A DNA stretch of 37,323 nt from Akkermansia muciniphila (GCA_945882215.1 CAMCWM010000032.1:1-37323); one strand, 5' to 3'. Shown: positions 1 through 14,690, counted from the first letter of the stretch. The notes: a model not told the origin generated them from the sequence alone. A program made the numbers and translations.

Positions 1-5386
<5,386 letters not shown>

Positions 5387-5476
5387 GAGAGATGGATAGG
5401 GAATTCAACCGGATGCTACAAGCCGGGAGGCGGGAGGTTACAGAAAAAGTTCAGCCAGAGACAGGATGGCCTACGG

Positions 5477-5498
5477 ACCACACGGAATACTCGGAAAA
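5477..5498. repeat. Possible dispersed 'accac.cggaata' intergenic repeat in the sigma-kinase gap
   Basis: The 208-base gap between the sigma factor and kinase genes holds no gene I can support. It contains ACCACACGGAATACTCGGAA. This resembles a class of short degenerate intergenic repeats (ACCACGGAATACACGGAA type) that I recall from several bacterial phyla. Only one copy is in this window, so the call rests on recollection. Confidence 0.35.
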
Positions 5499-5594
5499 AG
5501 AGCGGGGCACGATGCATGCCGCTTGTCCTGACTTTCCGTCTGTTTCGCGTTTTCCGTAGGAAGGCATGTTCATTCCTTGGTCTTTTCTTTCGGC

Positions 5595-6323
5595 TCAAAC
5601 GCACCCGAGCAGCTCGGACAGCTCGCCTTTGATCTCGTCAGACGTAGGATCGGCCAGAGTGATGCTGACCTGCTGAAACAGGATCTCCCGCCAGCGCTGC
5701 CGGAGCCGAAAGACCTGGGTCTTCACCGCGCCCTCGCTGCTGCCAAGACGCGCGGCGATGCCCGCATAGTCCGGCACTTTTTCCTTGGTGAAACCGAGGC
5801 AGGGGCGCAGGGCGGAGAACAACTCGCGTTTGCCATCCGCGATGTGTTCCTGCTCCAGCACCTGAAGCGTGAACTCCAGCACGGTGAGCGCCCAGCGCCG
5901 CTGGTAGAGGCGGTCCGGCGTGAGATCGTCCACCGGCTCGGCGGCGTAGCGCTCCTCGGCCCATTTCGGATCGTAACTCGTGAGCTGCGGGCCGCCGCGA
6001 CGCTCCGAGGACGCGCGGGCGTGCTCATTGTGCAGGTAGTTCCGCACGCAGGTGAGGAGGAAGGTGCGCAGCTTCCCTTTCGCCGGATCGGCGGCTGCGA
6101 GGATGTCTTTTTCCAGCAGTCGGGCGAAGAAACCCTGCGTGAGATCCTCCGCGTCATGCGGGCTGTGGCCGCTGCGGCGAATGAAGGCGTAGATCGGATA
6201 CCAGTAGGCGTCACACAGCGTCGCAAGCGCCTCCGCCGCCTCGGCATCGAGCGCGCCATTCGCTCTCTCGACGAGAGTCCAGCGCGTGGTTTGGAAGGCG
6301 TGAGGCAGAGCTTGAGGTCGCAT
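5595..6323 (-). CDS. ECF-type RNA polymerase sigma factor
   Basis: A 242-residue sigma-70-family protein that should direct RNA polymerase to a small regulon. The N-terminal TRWTLVERA (13-21) is typical of sigma factors associated with Ser/Thr kinases in Planctomycetes and Verrucomicrobia. Region 2 spans about 35-105, including HDAEDLTQGFFARLL (56-70) and RTFLLTCVRNYL. Region 4 spans about 150-215 with the helix-turn-helix GSSEGAVKTQVFRLRQRWRE. It is somewhat longer than classical ECF factors (about 190) because of a linker at 105-145. No anti-sigma gene lies next to it. The next gene on the same strand is the transmembrane kinase, 208 bases downstream, which suggests control by phosphorylation (inference). 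ATG 6323 gives the full family N-terminus. Confidence 0.92.
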   Translation of the reverse strand: MRPQALPHAFQTTRWTLVERANGALDAEAAEALATLCDAYWYPIYAFIRRSGHSPHDAEDLTQGFFARLLEKDILAAADPAKGKLRTFLLTCVRNYLHNEHARASSERRGGPQLTSYDPKWAEERYAAEPVDDLTPDRLYQRRWALTVLEFTLQVLEQEHIADGKRELFSALRPCLGFTKEKVPDYAGIAARLGSSEGAVKTQVFRLRQRWREILFQQVSITLADPTSDEIKGELSELLGCV

Positions 6324-6396
6324 GCTCGAACAGATTCGTCATTCAAGCTTACAGGATGCGGGGCGCGAGGTTACGAGTTTTTCTCCTCGAAGGGAA

Positions 6397-7104
6397 TCAC
6401 GGGCGCTTCTGCGCGAAGAGCCAGTCCCAGAACTCGGGGTTGTCATACGTCGCGGTCCACGAGTCGTGACCGACGCCGGGATAGATCGTGAGTTTGACCG
6501 GTGCGCCGATCTTTTTGAGCGCGTCGTGGATCTTGTGGCTGTTTTCGACCGGGACAGCACCGTCCTTGTCGCCGTGGAAGATCCAGGCGGGCAGATGCTT
6601 GATGCGTTCTGCTGTCACCCAGCGCACACCGGCACCGCCGCAGATGGGCGCGATGGCTGCGTAGGTGTCTGGATACTCAAACGCGGTCTCCCACGTGCCA
6701 AAACCGCCCATGCTGAGGCCGGTGAGGTAAACGCGGCTCGTGTCGATGTGCTCGGTCTTGATGAGATGATCGGTGAGAGCCTTGATGCCATGCGGATTCC
6801 ACAATTCCTTCGCCGGACACTGCAAGCTGGCGATGACCGCAGGAAATTTCTGCCCGGCGGCGATGAGTTTCGGCGGACCGTGGATTTTGACCTTTTCCAG
6901 ATCGCTGCCGCGCTCGCCGGAACCATGCAGGAAGATGACGAGCGGCCATTTCTTCGCCGCATCGGCTTCATAGCCCTCCGGCTTGCTCAGCAGGTAGCGG
7001 TAGTTGACCTTGATGACGAAATCGCCGCTGTAGGAAGCGGGCGTTTGGGTGTCAGCGAGAGCGAAAGAGGCGGCGGCGAGAAGAAAGGCGATCGTTTTGA
7101 CCAT
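6397..7104 (-). CDS. Secreted alpha/beta hydrolase (esterase/PHB-depolymerase-like)
   Basis: A 235-residue protein with a signal peptide (MVKTIAFLLAAASFALA) followed by an alpha/beta-hydrolase fold. It has the oxyanion strand VIFLHGSGERG (57-66), the nucleophile elbow GLSMGGFG with Ser131, an acid in HGDKDGAVP (Asp181) and His213 in GVGHDSW, so the catalytic triad is complete. The family covers carboxylesterases, feruloyl-esterase-like and dienelactone-hydrolase-like enzymes. The substrate cannot be told from sequence. The frame continues upstream of ATG 7104 into the next gene, but the signal peptide fixes the start. It lies 29 bases downstream of the zinc peptidase gene on the same strand and may share its transcript, although a hairpin separates them. 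Confidence 0.88.
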   Translation of the reverse strand: MVKTIAFLLAAASFALADTQTPASYSGDFVIKVNYRYLLSKPEGYEADAAKKWPLVIFLHGSGERGSDLEKVKIHGPPKLIAAGQKFPAVIASLQCPAKELWNPHGIKALTDHLIKTEHIDTSRVYLTGLSMGGFGTWETAFEYPDTYAAIAPICGGAGVRWVTAERIKHLPAWIFHGDKDGAVPVENSHKIHDALKKIGAPVKLTIYPGVGHDSWTATYDNPEFWDWLFAQKRP

Positions 7105-7114
7105 GCGATTCAAA

Positions 7115-7131
7115 CGACGTGCCGCACGTCG
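7115..7131 (-). terminator. Intercistronic hairpin between zinc peptidase and hydrolase genes
   Basis: CGACGTG-CGG-CACGTCG is a perfect 7-base stem with a 3-base loop. It starts three bases after the peptidase stop codon and is followed on the minus strand by only TTTG. It may be a weak terminator, an RNA-stability hairpin or a dispersed palindrome. Confidence 0.45.
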
Positions 7132-7133
7132 CC

Positions 7134-7829
7134 TTACGATGGCCGCGATTTTCCTGTGCCGGGCAGGGCGCTGAGGAAGAAGTAGCGCGGGGAGCTGAGC
7201 AGGTCGCCCGTCTCGCGGATGGCCATGCAGAAGAGCAGCTCGTTGAGGCGCTCGTGGGCCTGGCCGTGGTTTTTGAGGTGTTCTTCCAGGAAGCGGCGGA
7301 GGCGCTTGTTGGCGTTGAGCTCGGTCGGCACGCTGCCGAGGTTCAGCAGCAAAAGGAGCAGCAGGACGCCGGCGGCGATGAAGATGGCGTTGCGTGGCAT
7401 GAGCACTTTGAAGAGCGTCATGCCGGTGATCACCAGCACGGCCAGCGTGGGCAGGTAGCGGCTCATGCGGATGCAGCTTTGCCGCCATTTCAGCTCGCCG
7501 AGGCTGTCGCCTGTTTGCAGGGCATGCGCCGCCTCGTGTAGGGCGATGGACCACGCGGTGAGGGTGGTGCCACGGGCCACATCGCTGCGCAGGAACAGGC
7601 GGCGGCGGGCGGGATCGAAGTAGTTGGTGATGAGGGCGTTGTGCTCGACGATCTGCACATCCTCGATGCCCTCGGATTTGAGGAACACGAGGGCGATCTC
7701 GCCGCCGGTGTGCGCGGTGGGGGCGTTCACTCGGGAGCCTTTGAGCATCATACCCGCATGCCGCGCCTGCGCCCAGCGGACGAGGGCAAGACCGGCGAAG
7801 AGAGCGACACCAATGAGCAGAAACGGCAT
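7134..7829 (-). CDS. YugP-like membrane zinc metallopeptidase
   Basis: A 231-residue protein matching the neutral zinc metallopeptidase family of Bacillus YugP. An N-terminal membrane helix (MPFLLIGVALFAGLALV) precedes the family segment TGGEIALVFLKSEGIEDV. FDPARRRLFLRSDV follows, then the zinc motif HEAAHALQ (His98, Glu99, His102). Two more hydrophobic stretches (about 120-160; TLAVLVITGMTL and AAGVLLLLLLLNLG) anchor the C-terminal part. ATG 7829 is chosen because it begins directly at the membrane helix; the frame is open further upstream with no signal there. The physiological substrate of this family is not established. Divergent from the propeller gene at 7918, with an 88-base gap for both promoters. 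Confidence 0.85.
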   Translation of the reverse strand: MPFLLIGVALFAGLALVRWAQARHAGMMLKGSRVNAPTAHTGGEIALVFLKSEGIEDVQIVEHNALITNYFDPARRRLFLRSDVARGTTLTAWSIALHEAAHALQTGDSLGELKWRQSCIRMSRYLPTLAVLVITGMTLFKVLMPRNAIFIAAGVLLLLLLLNLGSVPTELNANKRLRRFLEEHLKNHGQAHERLNELLFCMAIRETGDLLSSPRYFFLSALPGTGKSRPS

Positions 7830-7917
7830 GCGCGGACACTGACAGCCAATCGAGTGACAGGCAAATCGTGTGTGCGGTGTTCTTGCAGGAGGCGTGGCCG
7901 CATGATTGGATGGCCGT

Positions 7918-8934
7918 ATGATCCGTTTCGCCACTCTACTTGCCGTTTGTCTCATGAACACCGCCGTTCTGGCTGAAGAAGTCCTTGGCCAGGGCGAGTT
8001 CCGCTATCGCGTGGTTCCAAACTGGGGTCGCGAGGCTTTGGCGCAGGTGAATGTGAAAAATGGCCACGCGGTGGTCATCGACTCTCAAGGCAGGCTATTG
8101 TTCCTCACCGATGATGCGCGGAACAACGTGATCATTCTCGACTCGAAGTCCGGTGCGTTGATCAAGCACTGGACGGCCCGCATGCCAGGAGCGCACGGAA
8201 TGAGCCTGGTGAAGGAAGGTGGGCGCGAGGTGCTGTTCATCACCGACACGCAACTGCATGAGGTGCGCAAGCTGACGCTCGATGGCGAGGAACTGGCGGT
8301 GTTCCCCTGGCCTGAAAAAGCGAAGCTGCATGCGGATGCGAAGGAATATAGGCCCTCGAAGACGATTCACTTTCCGAATGGCGAGTTCGCGGTCTTCGAT
8401 GGCTATGGGAAGGATTACATCTTCCACTACAAAGTCGATGGATCGCTGCTTCGCGCCTGGGGTGGCAACATGGGCGATCCAAAAGACCAATTGAAGCACT
8501 GGGGGCCGCATGGAGGTGCGTTTGATGATCGCGACGGCACGCCGTGTGTGGTTATCGGCATGAGCGACCAGCAGGAAATCCGCCGCTTCACGCCGGAGGG
8601 CCGGCTCATCGATCAGAGGCCGTTTCCCGGCGGGAATCCGCGCGACATCGTGCTTTTCGGCCAGCACACGATCATCCCGCATCTCGGGGACAACTGGCCG
8701 AAGGACAAGAACGCGCCGGGATTCATCTCCATCGTCGATTCGCAGTGGAAGGTCGTCTCGAACATCGGCGGCCCGCCTGCCGTGTATGAAAACGGCGTGC
8801 TGCAGCCGATGAAGAGCGACGGGAAAACCTTCATTCATCCGCATGGCGTGGTGGTGGATGCGGATGGGAACCTGTATGTGGCCCAGTTTGCTTCGCCTGC
8901 GGCTCCCTTGCTGAAGCTGGAGCGGCTCAAGTGA
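7918..8934 (+). CDS. Secreted six-bladed beta-propeller (NHL-type) protein
   Basis: A 338-residue protein with a signal peptide (MIRFATLLAVCLMNTAVLA). NHL/peptidyl-amidating-lyase-like blades follow: GHAVVIDSQGRLLFLTDD, the EVLFITDTQLHEVRKLTLDGE blade, FHYKVDGSLLRAWGG, GMSDQQEIRRFTPEGR and HPHGVVVDADGNLYVAQF. The final blade is the best match to the NHL consensus. Such secreted propellers are common in Verrucomicrobia and Planctomycetes. Some bind ligands and some are lyases, and no catalytic assignment can be made here. ATG 7918 is preferred to an in-frame ATG four codons upstream because the signal peptide starts there. It begins a run of three secreted-protein genes on the plus strand. Confidence 0.82.
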   Translation: MIRFATLLAVCLMNTAVLAEEVLGQGEFRYRVVPNWGREALAQVNVKNGHAVVIDSQGRLLFLTDDARNNVIILDSKSGALIKHWTARMPGAHGMSLVKEGGREVLFITDTQLHEVRKLTLDGEELAVFPWPEKAKLHADAKEYRPSKTIHFPNGEFAVFDGYGKDYIFHYKVDGSLLRAWGGNMGDPKDQLKHWGPHGGAFDDRDGTPCVVIGMSDQQEIRRFTPEGRLIDQRPFPGGNPRDIVLFGQHTIIPHLGDNWPKDKNAPGFISIVDSQWKVVSNIGGPPAVYENGVLQPMKSDGKTFIHPHGVVVDADGNLYVAQFASPAAPLLKLERLK

Positions 8935-9023
8935 GCGCAACTTTTGGGTCCGAGGACAGTTTTAATGAGGAGATGAAAACCGAGCCCAGCTATGAAGTTG
9001 CCAAACCTGCGCAGCAGCGGAAC

Positions 9024-9773
9024 ATGCCCGCCATGCGCCCTCTGGCCTTGTTTTTAGCCCTCGTCACGACTGCTGTTGCTCAGCCGGAAGACACCAAGCC
9101 ACCGCCGCCGAAACCGGGCGAAGGTCCGCCGCAACGCGATGGCGAGCGCCGCGGGCCGCCGGGGATGATGCCAGGCATGGGAGGGAAGCCGTCGCGAGGA
9201 TTCGATGGTTTTGAAAAGCTGTCCGAGGCGGAGCGTGGCAAGGTGCGCGCGGCCTTTGAAAAAGCCTGGCAGCGGCCTGAGGTCATCGCATCGCGCGACG
9301 AGGCGATGAAGGCGAATGAGGAACTGCGCAACACGCTGCACAAGGCGCTCAAAGAAATTGATCCCGAGGTCGTGGGTATTTTGGAAAAGATCAAGCCGCC
9401 GTTCCCGATGGACCAGCGTGGTCTGCCGGAGATGCCGAAGCCGGATTCGCCAGAATTCGGGCGCATGGCGGCGATCCGTCTGGGGGCTGAGATGATGTCC
9501 GTGTCCAAACCGGAACGCCGTGAGGAAACGCGGCGCTTTCACGACCGACTCATGCAGCTCCCGCGTGTGAAAGAGGCGCTCGAGAAGCTGGAGCAACTAC
9601 CGCCGGATCAACGCATGGCTGCTTTCCAGCGTTTGCGTGATGTTTACCGCGAGGTTGCTGGCGAGGAGTTTAAAAAGGCGCGTGAAAAATTCGACGGCAA
9701 GGAGGGTGGAAGCGGTGGCTTCCGCCGACCGCCCACGGAAGGTGGCAATCCTCCCGAAACTGAGAAGAAGTGA
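9024..9773 (+). CDS. Secreted proline-rich protein of unknown function
   Basis: I do not recognise a family. From ATG 9024 the 249-residue product has a signal peptide (MPAMRPLALFLALVTTAVAQ), then a Pro/Gly/Arg-rich stretch (PPPPKPGEGPPQRDGERRGP and GMMPGMGGKP). A charged, mostly helical region with many Glu/Lys/Arg residues follows (about 60-220), and the tail is again Gly/Pro-rich. The helical part loosely recalls periplasmic Spy/CpxP-like or DUF3106-type proteins, but no signature motif is seen. The frame is open back to a GTG at 8931 that overlaps the stop of the propeller gene. That start would put 31 hydrophilic residues ahead of the signal peptide, so it is less likely. It is 18 bases upstream of the repeat protein gene and probably cotranscribed with it. 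Confidence 0.7.
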   Translation: MPAMRPLALFLALVTTAVAQPEDTKPPPPKPGEGPPQRDGERRGPPGMMPGMGGKPSRGFDGFEKLSEAERGKVRAAFEKAWQRPEVIASRDEAMKANEELRNTLHKALKEIDPEVVGILEKIKPPFPMDQRGLPEMPKPDSPEFGRMAAIRLGAEMMSVSKPERREETRRFHDRLMQLPRVKEALEKLEQLPPDQRMAAFQRLRDVYREVAGEEFKKAREKFDGKEGGSGGFRRPPTEGGNPPETEKK

Positions 9774-9791
9774 TCCCCTGGCTTTTTTCCC

Positions 9792-10181
9792 ATGCGTTAC
9801 CTCACACTTTTTCTGATCATCTGTGCGAGCGCCCTGGCTGGCGACATTCGTGTGAGAGGTTCCGTGGTCGGTCAGGTGGAAAACAGCGGCAAGGTGCGCC
9901 TGAACGGCAGCATCGTCGGTGAGTTTGAGAAGAACGGCAACATTCGCGTCAACGGCAGCATTGAGGGCCAGATCGAGAGCGGCGGACGCATTCGCAAAGG
10001 TGGCAGTCTCGTCGGAGAGGTGGAATCCAATGGTGATGTGCGCAAAAGCGGCAGCATCATCGGAAAAATCGAGGCGAACGGAGATGTCCGCGAGCGCGGC
10101 AGCATCATCGGTCGTGCCGAGGGCATGACGAAGGAACAGGCGGCAGCGCTCTTCTTCTTCGAGTTCTTCGAGGTGCGCTAA
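9792..10181 (+). CDS. Small secreted protein of six 16-residue repeats (beta-solenoid-like)
   Basis: A 129-residue product. A signal peptide (MRYLTLFLIICASALA) is followed by six consecutive, gap-free 16-residue repeats at residues 17-112, with consensus G-x-[IV]-R-x-x-G-S-[ILV]-x-G-x-[IVF]-E-x-x. Examples are GDIRVRGSVVGQVENS and GDVRKSGSIIGKIEAN. Regular Gly, alternating Ile/Val and polar turns are what a narrow beta-helix needs, with one rung per 16 residues. Bactofilins form filaments from similar rungs but are cytoplasmic and lack a Sec signal. The last 17 residues (MTKEQAAALFFFEFFEVR) are amphipathic and aromatic-rich. I infer an exported bactofilin-like or surface solenoid. No functional residues are evident. 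Confidence 0.8.
   Translation: MRYLTLFLIICASALAGDIRVRGSVVGQVENSGKVRLNGSIVGEFEKNGNIRVNGSIEGQIESGGRIRKGGSLVGEVESNGDVRKSGSIIGKIEANGDVRERGSIIGRAEGMTKEQAAALFFFEFFEVR
9840..10127 (+). repeat. Six tandem 48-base coding repeats
   Basis: These encode the six 16-residue rungs of the small secreted protein. The 48-base period is exact across all six units. Bases diverge between units while Gly, Ser, Glu and the hydrophobic positions are kept, so the repeat is under protein-level selection rather than being a simple DNA satellite. Confidence 0.85.
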
Positions 10182-10198
10182 AGTAGGCCGGTTTTTGT

Positions 10199-10234
10199 GC
10201 AACTGGATCAGGAGAGCAGTTGCGGCGCAACTGC
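10199..10234. terminator. Hairpin(s) between convergent repeat-protein and sdhB genes
   Basis: GCAGTTGCG-G-CGCAACTGC (10216-10234) is a perfect inverted repeat. A competing stem can form between GCAACTG (10199-10205) and CAGTTGC (10217-10223). It lies between two converging genes, so it may end or protect both transcripts. No proper U-tract follows on either strand. Confidence 0.45.
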
Positions 10235-10240
10235 CCAACT

Positions 10241-11029
10241 TTAATCCCCGCCGCCCGCGACCTTCGACGAGTTGCCAAAGGCGTCTTTGACAGCAGCAAT
10301 CGCATAGTCGCGATTGAGCTTGGTGATCCAGCGGACGCTGATTTCTTTCGGGCAGGCGGCTTCGCACTCATATTGGTTGGTGCAGTTGCCGAAGCCTTCT
10401 TTGTCCATCTGGCGGACCATGCCGAGCGTGCGGCGGTCTTTCTCAGGCTGGCCTTGGGGCAGTGAATTGAGCTGGCCGGCCTTGGCGGAGACGAAGAGCA
10501 TGGCGCTGGCGTTTTTGCACGCGGCCACGCAGGCTCCGCAGCCGATGCACTCGGCGGCATCCATCGCGGCATCGGCGACTTCTTTGCCGATGGGCAGGGC
10601 GTTCGCATCCTGCGGCGCACCCGTACGCACCGTGACGAAACCACCGGCCTGCTGGATGCGGTCAAACGCCCCACGGTCAATCATGAGGTCTTTGAGCACC
10701 GGGAAAGCGCGTGCGCGGAAGGGCTCGATCCAGATCGTGTCGCCGGTTTGGAACTTGCGCATGTGAAGCTGGCAGGTCGTGGTGGCCTTGGCCGGACCGT
10801 GCGGCACGCCGTTAATCTGCATGGAGCAGGCGCCACAGATGCCTTCGCGGCAGTCGTGATCGAAGGCCACGGGATCCTGGCCTTTCGAAATGAGGCGCTC
10901 GTTGATGATGTCCATCATCTCCAAAAATGAGGCATGATCGGGAATGTCAGGCGCGTCGATGTCTTGGAAATGGCCGGGTTGCGAGCCGTTCTGACGCCAG
11001 ACTTTGAGGTGCAGATTGAGTTGGGACAT
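10241..11029 (-). CDS. sdhB: Succinate dehydrogenase/fumarate reductase iron-sulfur subunit
   Basis: A 262-residue electron-transfer subunit of complex II, passing electrons from the FAD subunit to the membrane haems and quinone. The [2Fe-2S] ligands are C60/C65/C68/C86 (CREGICGAC and TTTCQL). The [4Fe-4S] ligands come from [11 protein letters not shown] (C161-C171) and the [3Fe-4S] ligands from [12 protein letters not shown] (C216, C222, C226). All clusters appear intact. Length and motifs match the non-classical (Bacteroidetes/Chlorobi-like) SdhB group. ATG 11029 begins the family N-terminus ([13 protein letters not shown]); the frame is open upstream but overlaps the preceding gene. Its place is unusual: 29 bases after the nucleotidyltransferase-like gene rather than directly after sdhA. 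Confidence 0.95.
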   Translation of the reverse strand: MSQLNLHLKVWRQNGSQPGHFQDIDAPDIPDHASFLEMMDIINERLISKGQDPVAFDHDCREGICGACSMQINGVPHGPAKATTTCQLHMRKFQTGDTIWIEPFRARAFPVLKDLMIDRGAFDRIQQAGGFVTVRTGAPQDANALPIGKEVADAAMDAAECIGCGACVAACKNASAMLFVSAKAGQLNSLPQGQPEKDRRTLGMVRQMDKEGFGNCTNQYECEAACPKEISVRWITKLNRDYAIAAVKDAFGNSSKVAGGGD

Positions 11030-11058
11030 GGGAGAGCGGGTGAGGATTTGAAAAAGGT

Positions 11059-11640
11059 TCAGGCGGCGAGCACCAGGTCGATTTCCTGGCTGATTTGCTC
11101 CAGGTTGAGGTGAATCCAGCGCGTGTCGCCCACATAGTGGCCGAGCGCCTCGTCTGCACGGGCCTGGAGCTGCAAGGAGGTGAAGTAACGCTGCTGAGCG
11201 AGGGCGAGAATGTCCGCCTGATCGTTGGGCGAGAAGCGGGAGAGTTTGGAGACCGCGAGATCGAGCGGGCAGAAGACCAGAAGGTGAATCAGACGCTTTT
11301 CGTTGCCGATGCCCTCCCACTCGACACAGGATTCGCGATGATCAGGGTGCAGCAGCGCGAAGGTGTCGTTGTAAGTCGGGTCCAGGTAGATGGAAGATTG
11401 CTCCCCGGTCTCGCGGAGGTAGCTGATGATCAGCTCTTGATAGGGCAGCAACAGACGGCGTGAGAACGTCGCGTCAACGTCATCTGTGTAACGGGTGCCG
11501 CAGTGGTAATGAACCGCCATTCCACCGGCGAGAAACATCTCCACAGCCTCGCCTTGATAACCGCTTTCACGGATGATGGCGTCGATGCGGTCCAGCATCA
11601 CGCTCATGGCCTGGGTCAGCTCTGGATGCAGGCTATGCAT
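11059..11640 (-). CDS. DUF6036-like nucleotidyltransferase-fold protein
   Basis: A 193-residue protein with the minimal nucleotidyltransferase signature [21 protein letters not shown]. It has the Gly-Gly turn (39-40), Arg50 and acidic residues D53, D54 and D56 as candidate metal ligands. [19 protein letters not shown] follows, typical of the second half of DUF6036/AbiEii-like proteins. Relatives often act as the nucleotidyltransferase half of two-gene toxin-antitoxin or abortive-infection modules. ATG 11640 is supported by a strong AGGAGG seven bases upstream, rare in this window, lying inside the preceding gene. The two genes overlap by 8 bases, implying translational coupling. It lies inside the sdh operon between sdhA and sdhB. 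Confidence 0.8.
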   Translation of the reverse strand: MHSLHPELTQAMSVMLDRIDAIIRESGYQGEAVEMFLAGGMAVHYHCGTRYTDDVDATFSRRLLLPYQELIISYLRETGEQSSIYLDPTYNDTFALLHPDHRESCVEWEGIGNEKRLIHLLVFCPLDLAVSKLSRFSPNDQADILALAQQRYFTSLQLQARADEALGHYVGDTRWIHLNLEQISQEIDLVLAA

Positions 11641-11920
11641 GTCCCAACCTCCTTTTGAGCATGCTGGAAAAACGCAGGCAGTCGAAGTGCAGTGAGCGGG
11701 CCAGTGATTCGAAGGTGGCGGGGATGCCGTCGAGCAGTTGTCTGGCGGCATCGCTCAGGCTTTGTTTGTGTCCAAACCAGTCCACGCCTGCGAGAAACAG
11801 GCACACAGCGGCCATTTCACGCTTTTCCACCTGATCAAACCGCGTCCACGCTTTAATGTTGAATTCGCCGCGCTGGGCAGCGCAGAAACTCAGCAGTTCG
11901 GACTCGGATTCGCGGGTCAT
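11633..11920 (-). CDS. Small helical protein paired with the nucleotidyltransferase gene
   Basis: A 95-residue product of unknown family. It has no signal peptide or membrane segment and appears largely alpha-helical (VEKREMAAVCLFLAGVDWFG, LSDAARQLLDGIPATFESLA). The start lies 15 bases after the sdhA stop codon and its end overlaps the nucleotidyltransferase start by 8 bases, with that gene's Shine-Dalgarno in its last codons. This arrangement is what one expects of the small partner of a two-gene module, for example an antitoxin or specificity subunit. That role is inferred from position only. Confidence 0.7.
   Translation of the reverse strand: MTRESESELLSFCAAQRGEFNIKAWTRFDQVEKREMAAVCLFLAGVDWFGHKQSLSDAARQLLDGIPATFESLARSLHFDCLRFSSMLKRRLGHA
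11642..11660 (-). promoter_or_regulatory. Strong ribosome binding site for the nucleotidyltransferase gene
   Basis: AAGGAGGTTGGGAC precedes ATG 11640 on the minus strand. This is an almost perfect anti-16S match at good spacing, located within the last codons of the 95-residue ORF. Most other genes in the window show no comparable motif. Confidence 0.8.
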
Positions 11921-11935
11921 TTCGGCGTGAAACGA

Positions 11936-13852
<1,917 letters not shown>

Positions 13853-13860
13853 GGCGTGAA

Positions 13861-13893
13861 AATGTCGAATGACGAATGCGGAATGACGAATGG
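13861..13893. repeat. Short tandem repeat (GAATGACGAATG type) in the sdhC-sdhA gap
   Basis: AATGTCGAATGACGAATGCG and then GAATGACGAATGG: the unit (C/G)GAATGACGAATG occurs about twice with a degenerate third part. It fills almost the whole 42-base spacer between sdhC and sdhA. I recall similar ATTCGTCATTCGACATT strings as dispersed intergenic repeats in Verrucomicrobia and Planctomycetes, but only one locus is visible here. Confidence 0.6.
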
Positions 13894-13894
13894 C

Positions 13895-14599
13895 TCAGCG
13901 CCCGTAACCGAAAAGCCAGATGGCGAGGACGATGGAGCAGTTGCCGGCGAGGATCAGGCCGGCGAAGGCGTAACCGGCTTTCTTGAAGAGAGGTTCGGTC
14001 TTGTCTGTGCTGATACCGAGCGTCTGGAAGAGGCTGCTGAAGCCGTGGCTGAGGTGGCTGGAGAGCAGCAGCATCGCGATGATGTAAAAAATAGACGCCG
14101 GAGCCCAGGAGAAGCCCGCGATGACCATGCGATACACATCCTGCACCGTTTCGCCGTGCAATACGGTCTTGTAGGTGTCGTAATCATTCCCGACGCGCAC
14201 CGTGAAGTGCAGCAGGTGATAAATGATGAAGGCCAGAATGGTCAGACCGCTCCAGATCATGATGTGGGAGGACTTGCTGCTCACCTGCGCCTTCTGCATG
14301 CCGTATTTGTCATTGCGGGCAGCCCTGTTGGCTTTGGTGAGGGAAATGGTGGCGACAATGTGAACCACCACTGCGGCGAGCAGGCCGATGCGCGCGATCC
14401 ACACGCCGCCGCCGTGCAGGGCGGTCTGGAGCAGGTGGCCGTACTCATTGATGGCGTCTTTTCCGGCAAAGATCAGCAGATTGCCGATCATGTGGCCGAG
14501 CACGAAGCCCAGCAGCACGAGGCCCGTCAGGGCCACCAGAATCTTCTTGCCGATGGAGGAGGCGTAAAATCGCGAAAGGGAGTCAAAAACAGCGCTCAT
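13895..14599 (-). CDS. sdhC: Succinate dehydrogenase cytochrome b subunit (diheme type)
   Basis: A 234-residue membrane anchor that carries electrons from SdhB through haem b to quinone. Five hydrophobic segments are visible: LVALTGLVLLGFVLGHMIGN, IARIGLLAAVVVHIVATISL, MIWSGLTILAFIIYHLLHFT, IFYIIAMLLLSSHLSHG and FAGLILAGNCSIVLAIWLF. Candidate haem-ligand histidines lie in the first four (GHMIG, VVHIV, YHLLHF, SHLSHG), as in the single-polypeptide b558 family. There is no separate SdhD, as expected for this type. It is the first gene of the sdh operon. A promoter should lie in 14600-14690, but I see no convincing box. Confidence 0.94.
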   Translation of the reverse strand: MSAVFDSLSRFYASSIGKKILVALTGLVLLGFVLGHMIGNLLIFAGKDAINEYGHLLQTALHGGGVWIARIGLLAAVVVHIVATISLTKANRAARNDKYGMQKAQVSSKSSHIMIWSGLTILAFIIYHLLHFTVRVGNDYDTYKTVLHGETVQDVYRMVIAGFSWAPASIFYIIAMLLLSSHLSHGFSSLFQTLGISTDKTEPLFKKAGYAFAGLILAGNCSIVLAIWLFGYGR

Positions 14600-14690
14600 G
14601 TGGGGAGGAATCCATCATGGAGATACGCCAACACCGTGCAAGCAGCGCGAAGTTTTTTTTGCTCAAACACGCTCAGCATCAACCATCACT

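Noticed and set aside
5416..5604. Small 62-codon minus-strand ORF in the sigma-kinase gap
   Set aside because: Its product is Arg/Phe-rich, has no start support and overlaps the end of the sigma gene. It reads through the dispersed-repeat-like sequence rather than a gene.
7105..7839. Upstream extension of the alpha/beta hydrolase frame to a 480-residue protein
   Set aside because: The extension is an Arg/Pro/His-rich reading of the zinc peptidase gene in another frame. A signal peptide marks the true start at 7104.
9840..10127. Regular 48-base spacing as a CRISPR-like array
   Set aside because: The repeats are contiguous coding units in one frame with a signal peptide in front. There are no spacers and no cas genes.
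11030..11320. Upstream extension of the sdhB frame to 359 residues
   Set aside because: It overlaps the nucleotidyltransferase gene and lacks similarity to SdhB, whose normal N-terminus starts at 11029.
14652..14662. A run of T in the gap before sdhC, looking like a terminator tail
   Set aside because: It reads as A on the minus strand, where both flanking genes lie, and no stable stem adjoins it.
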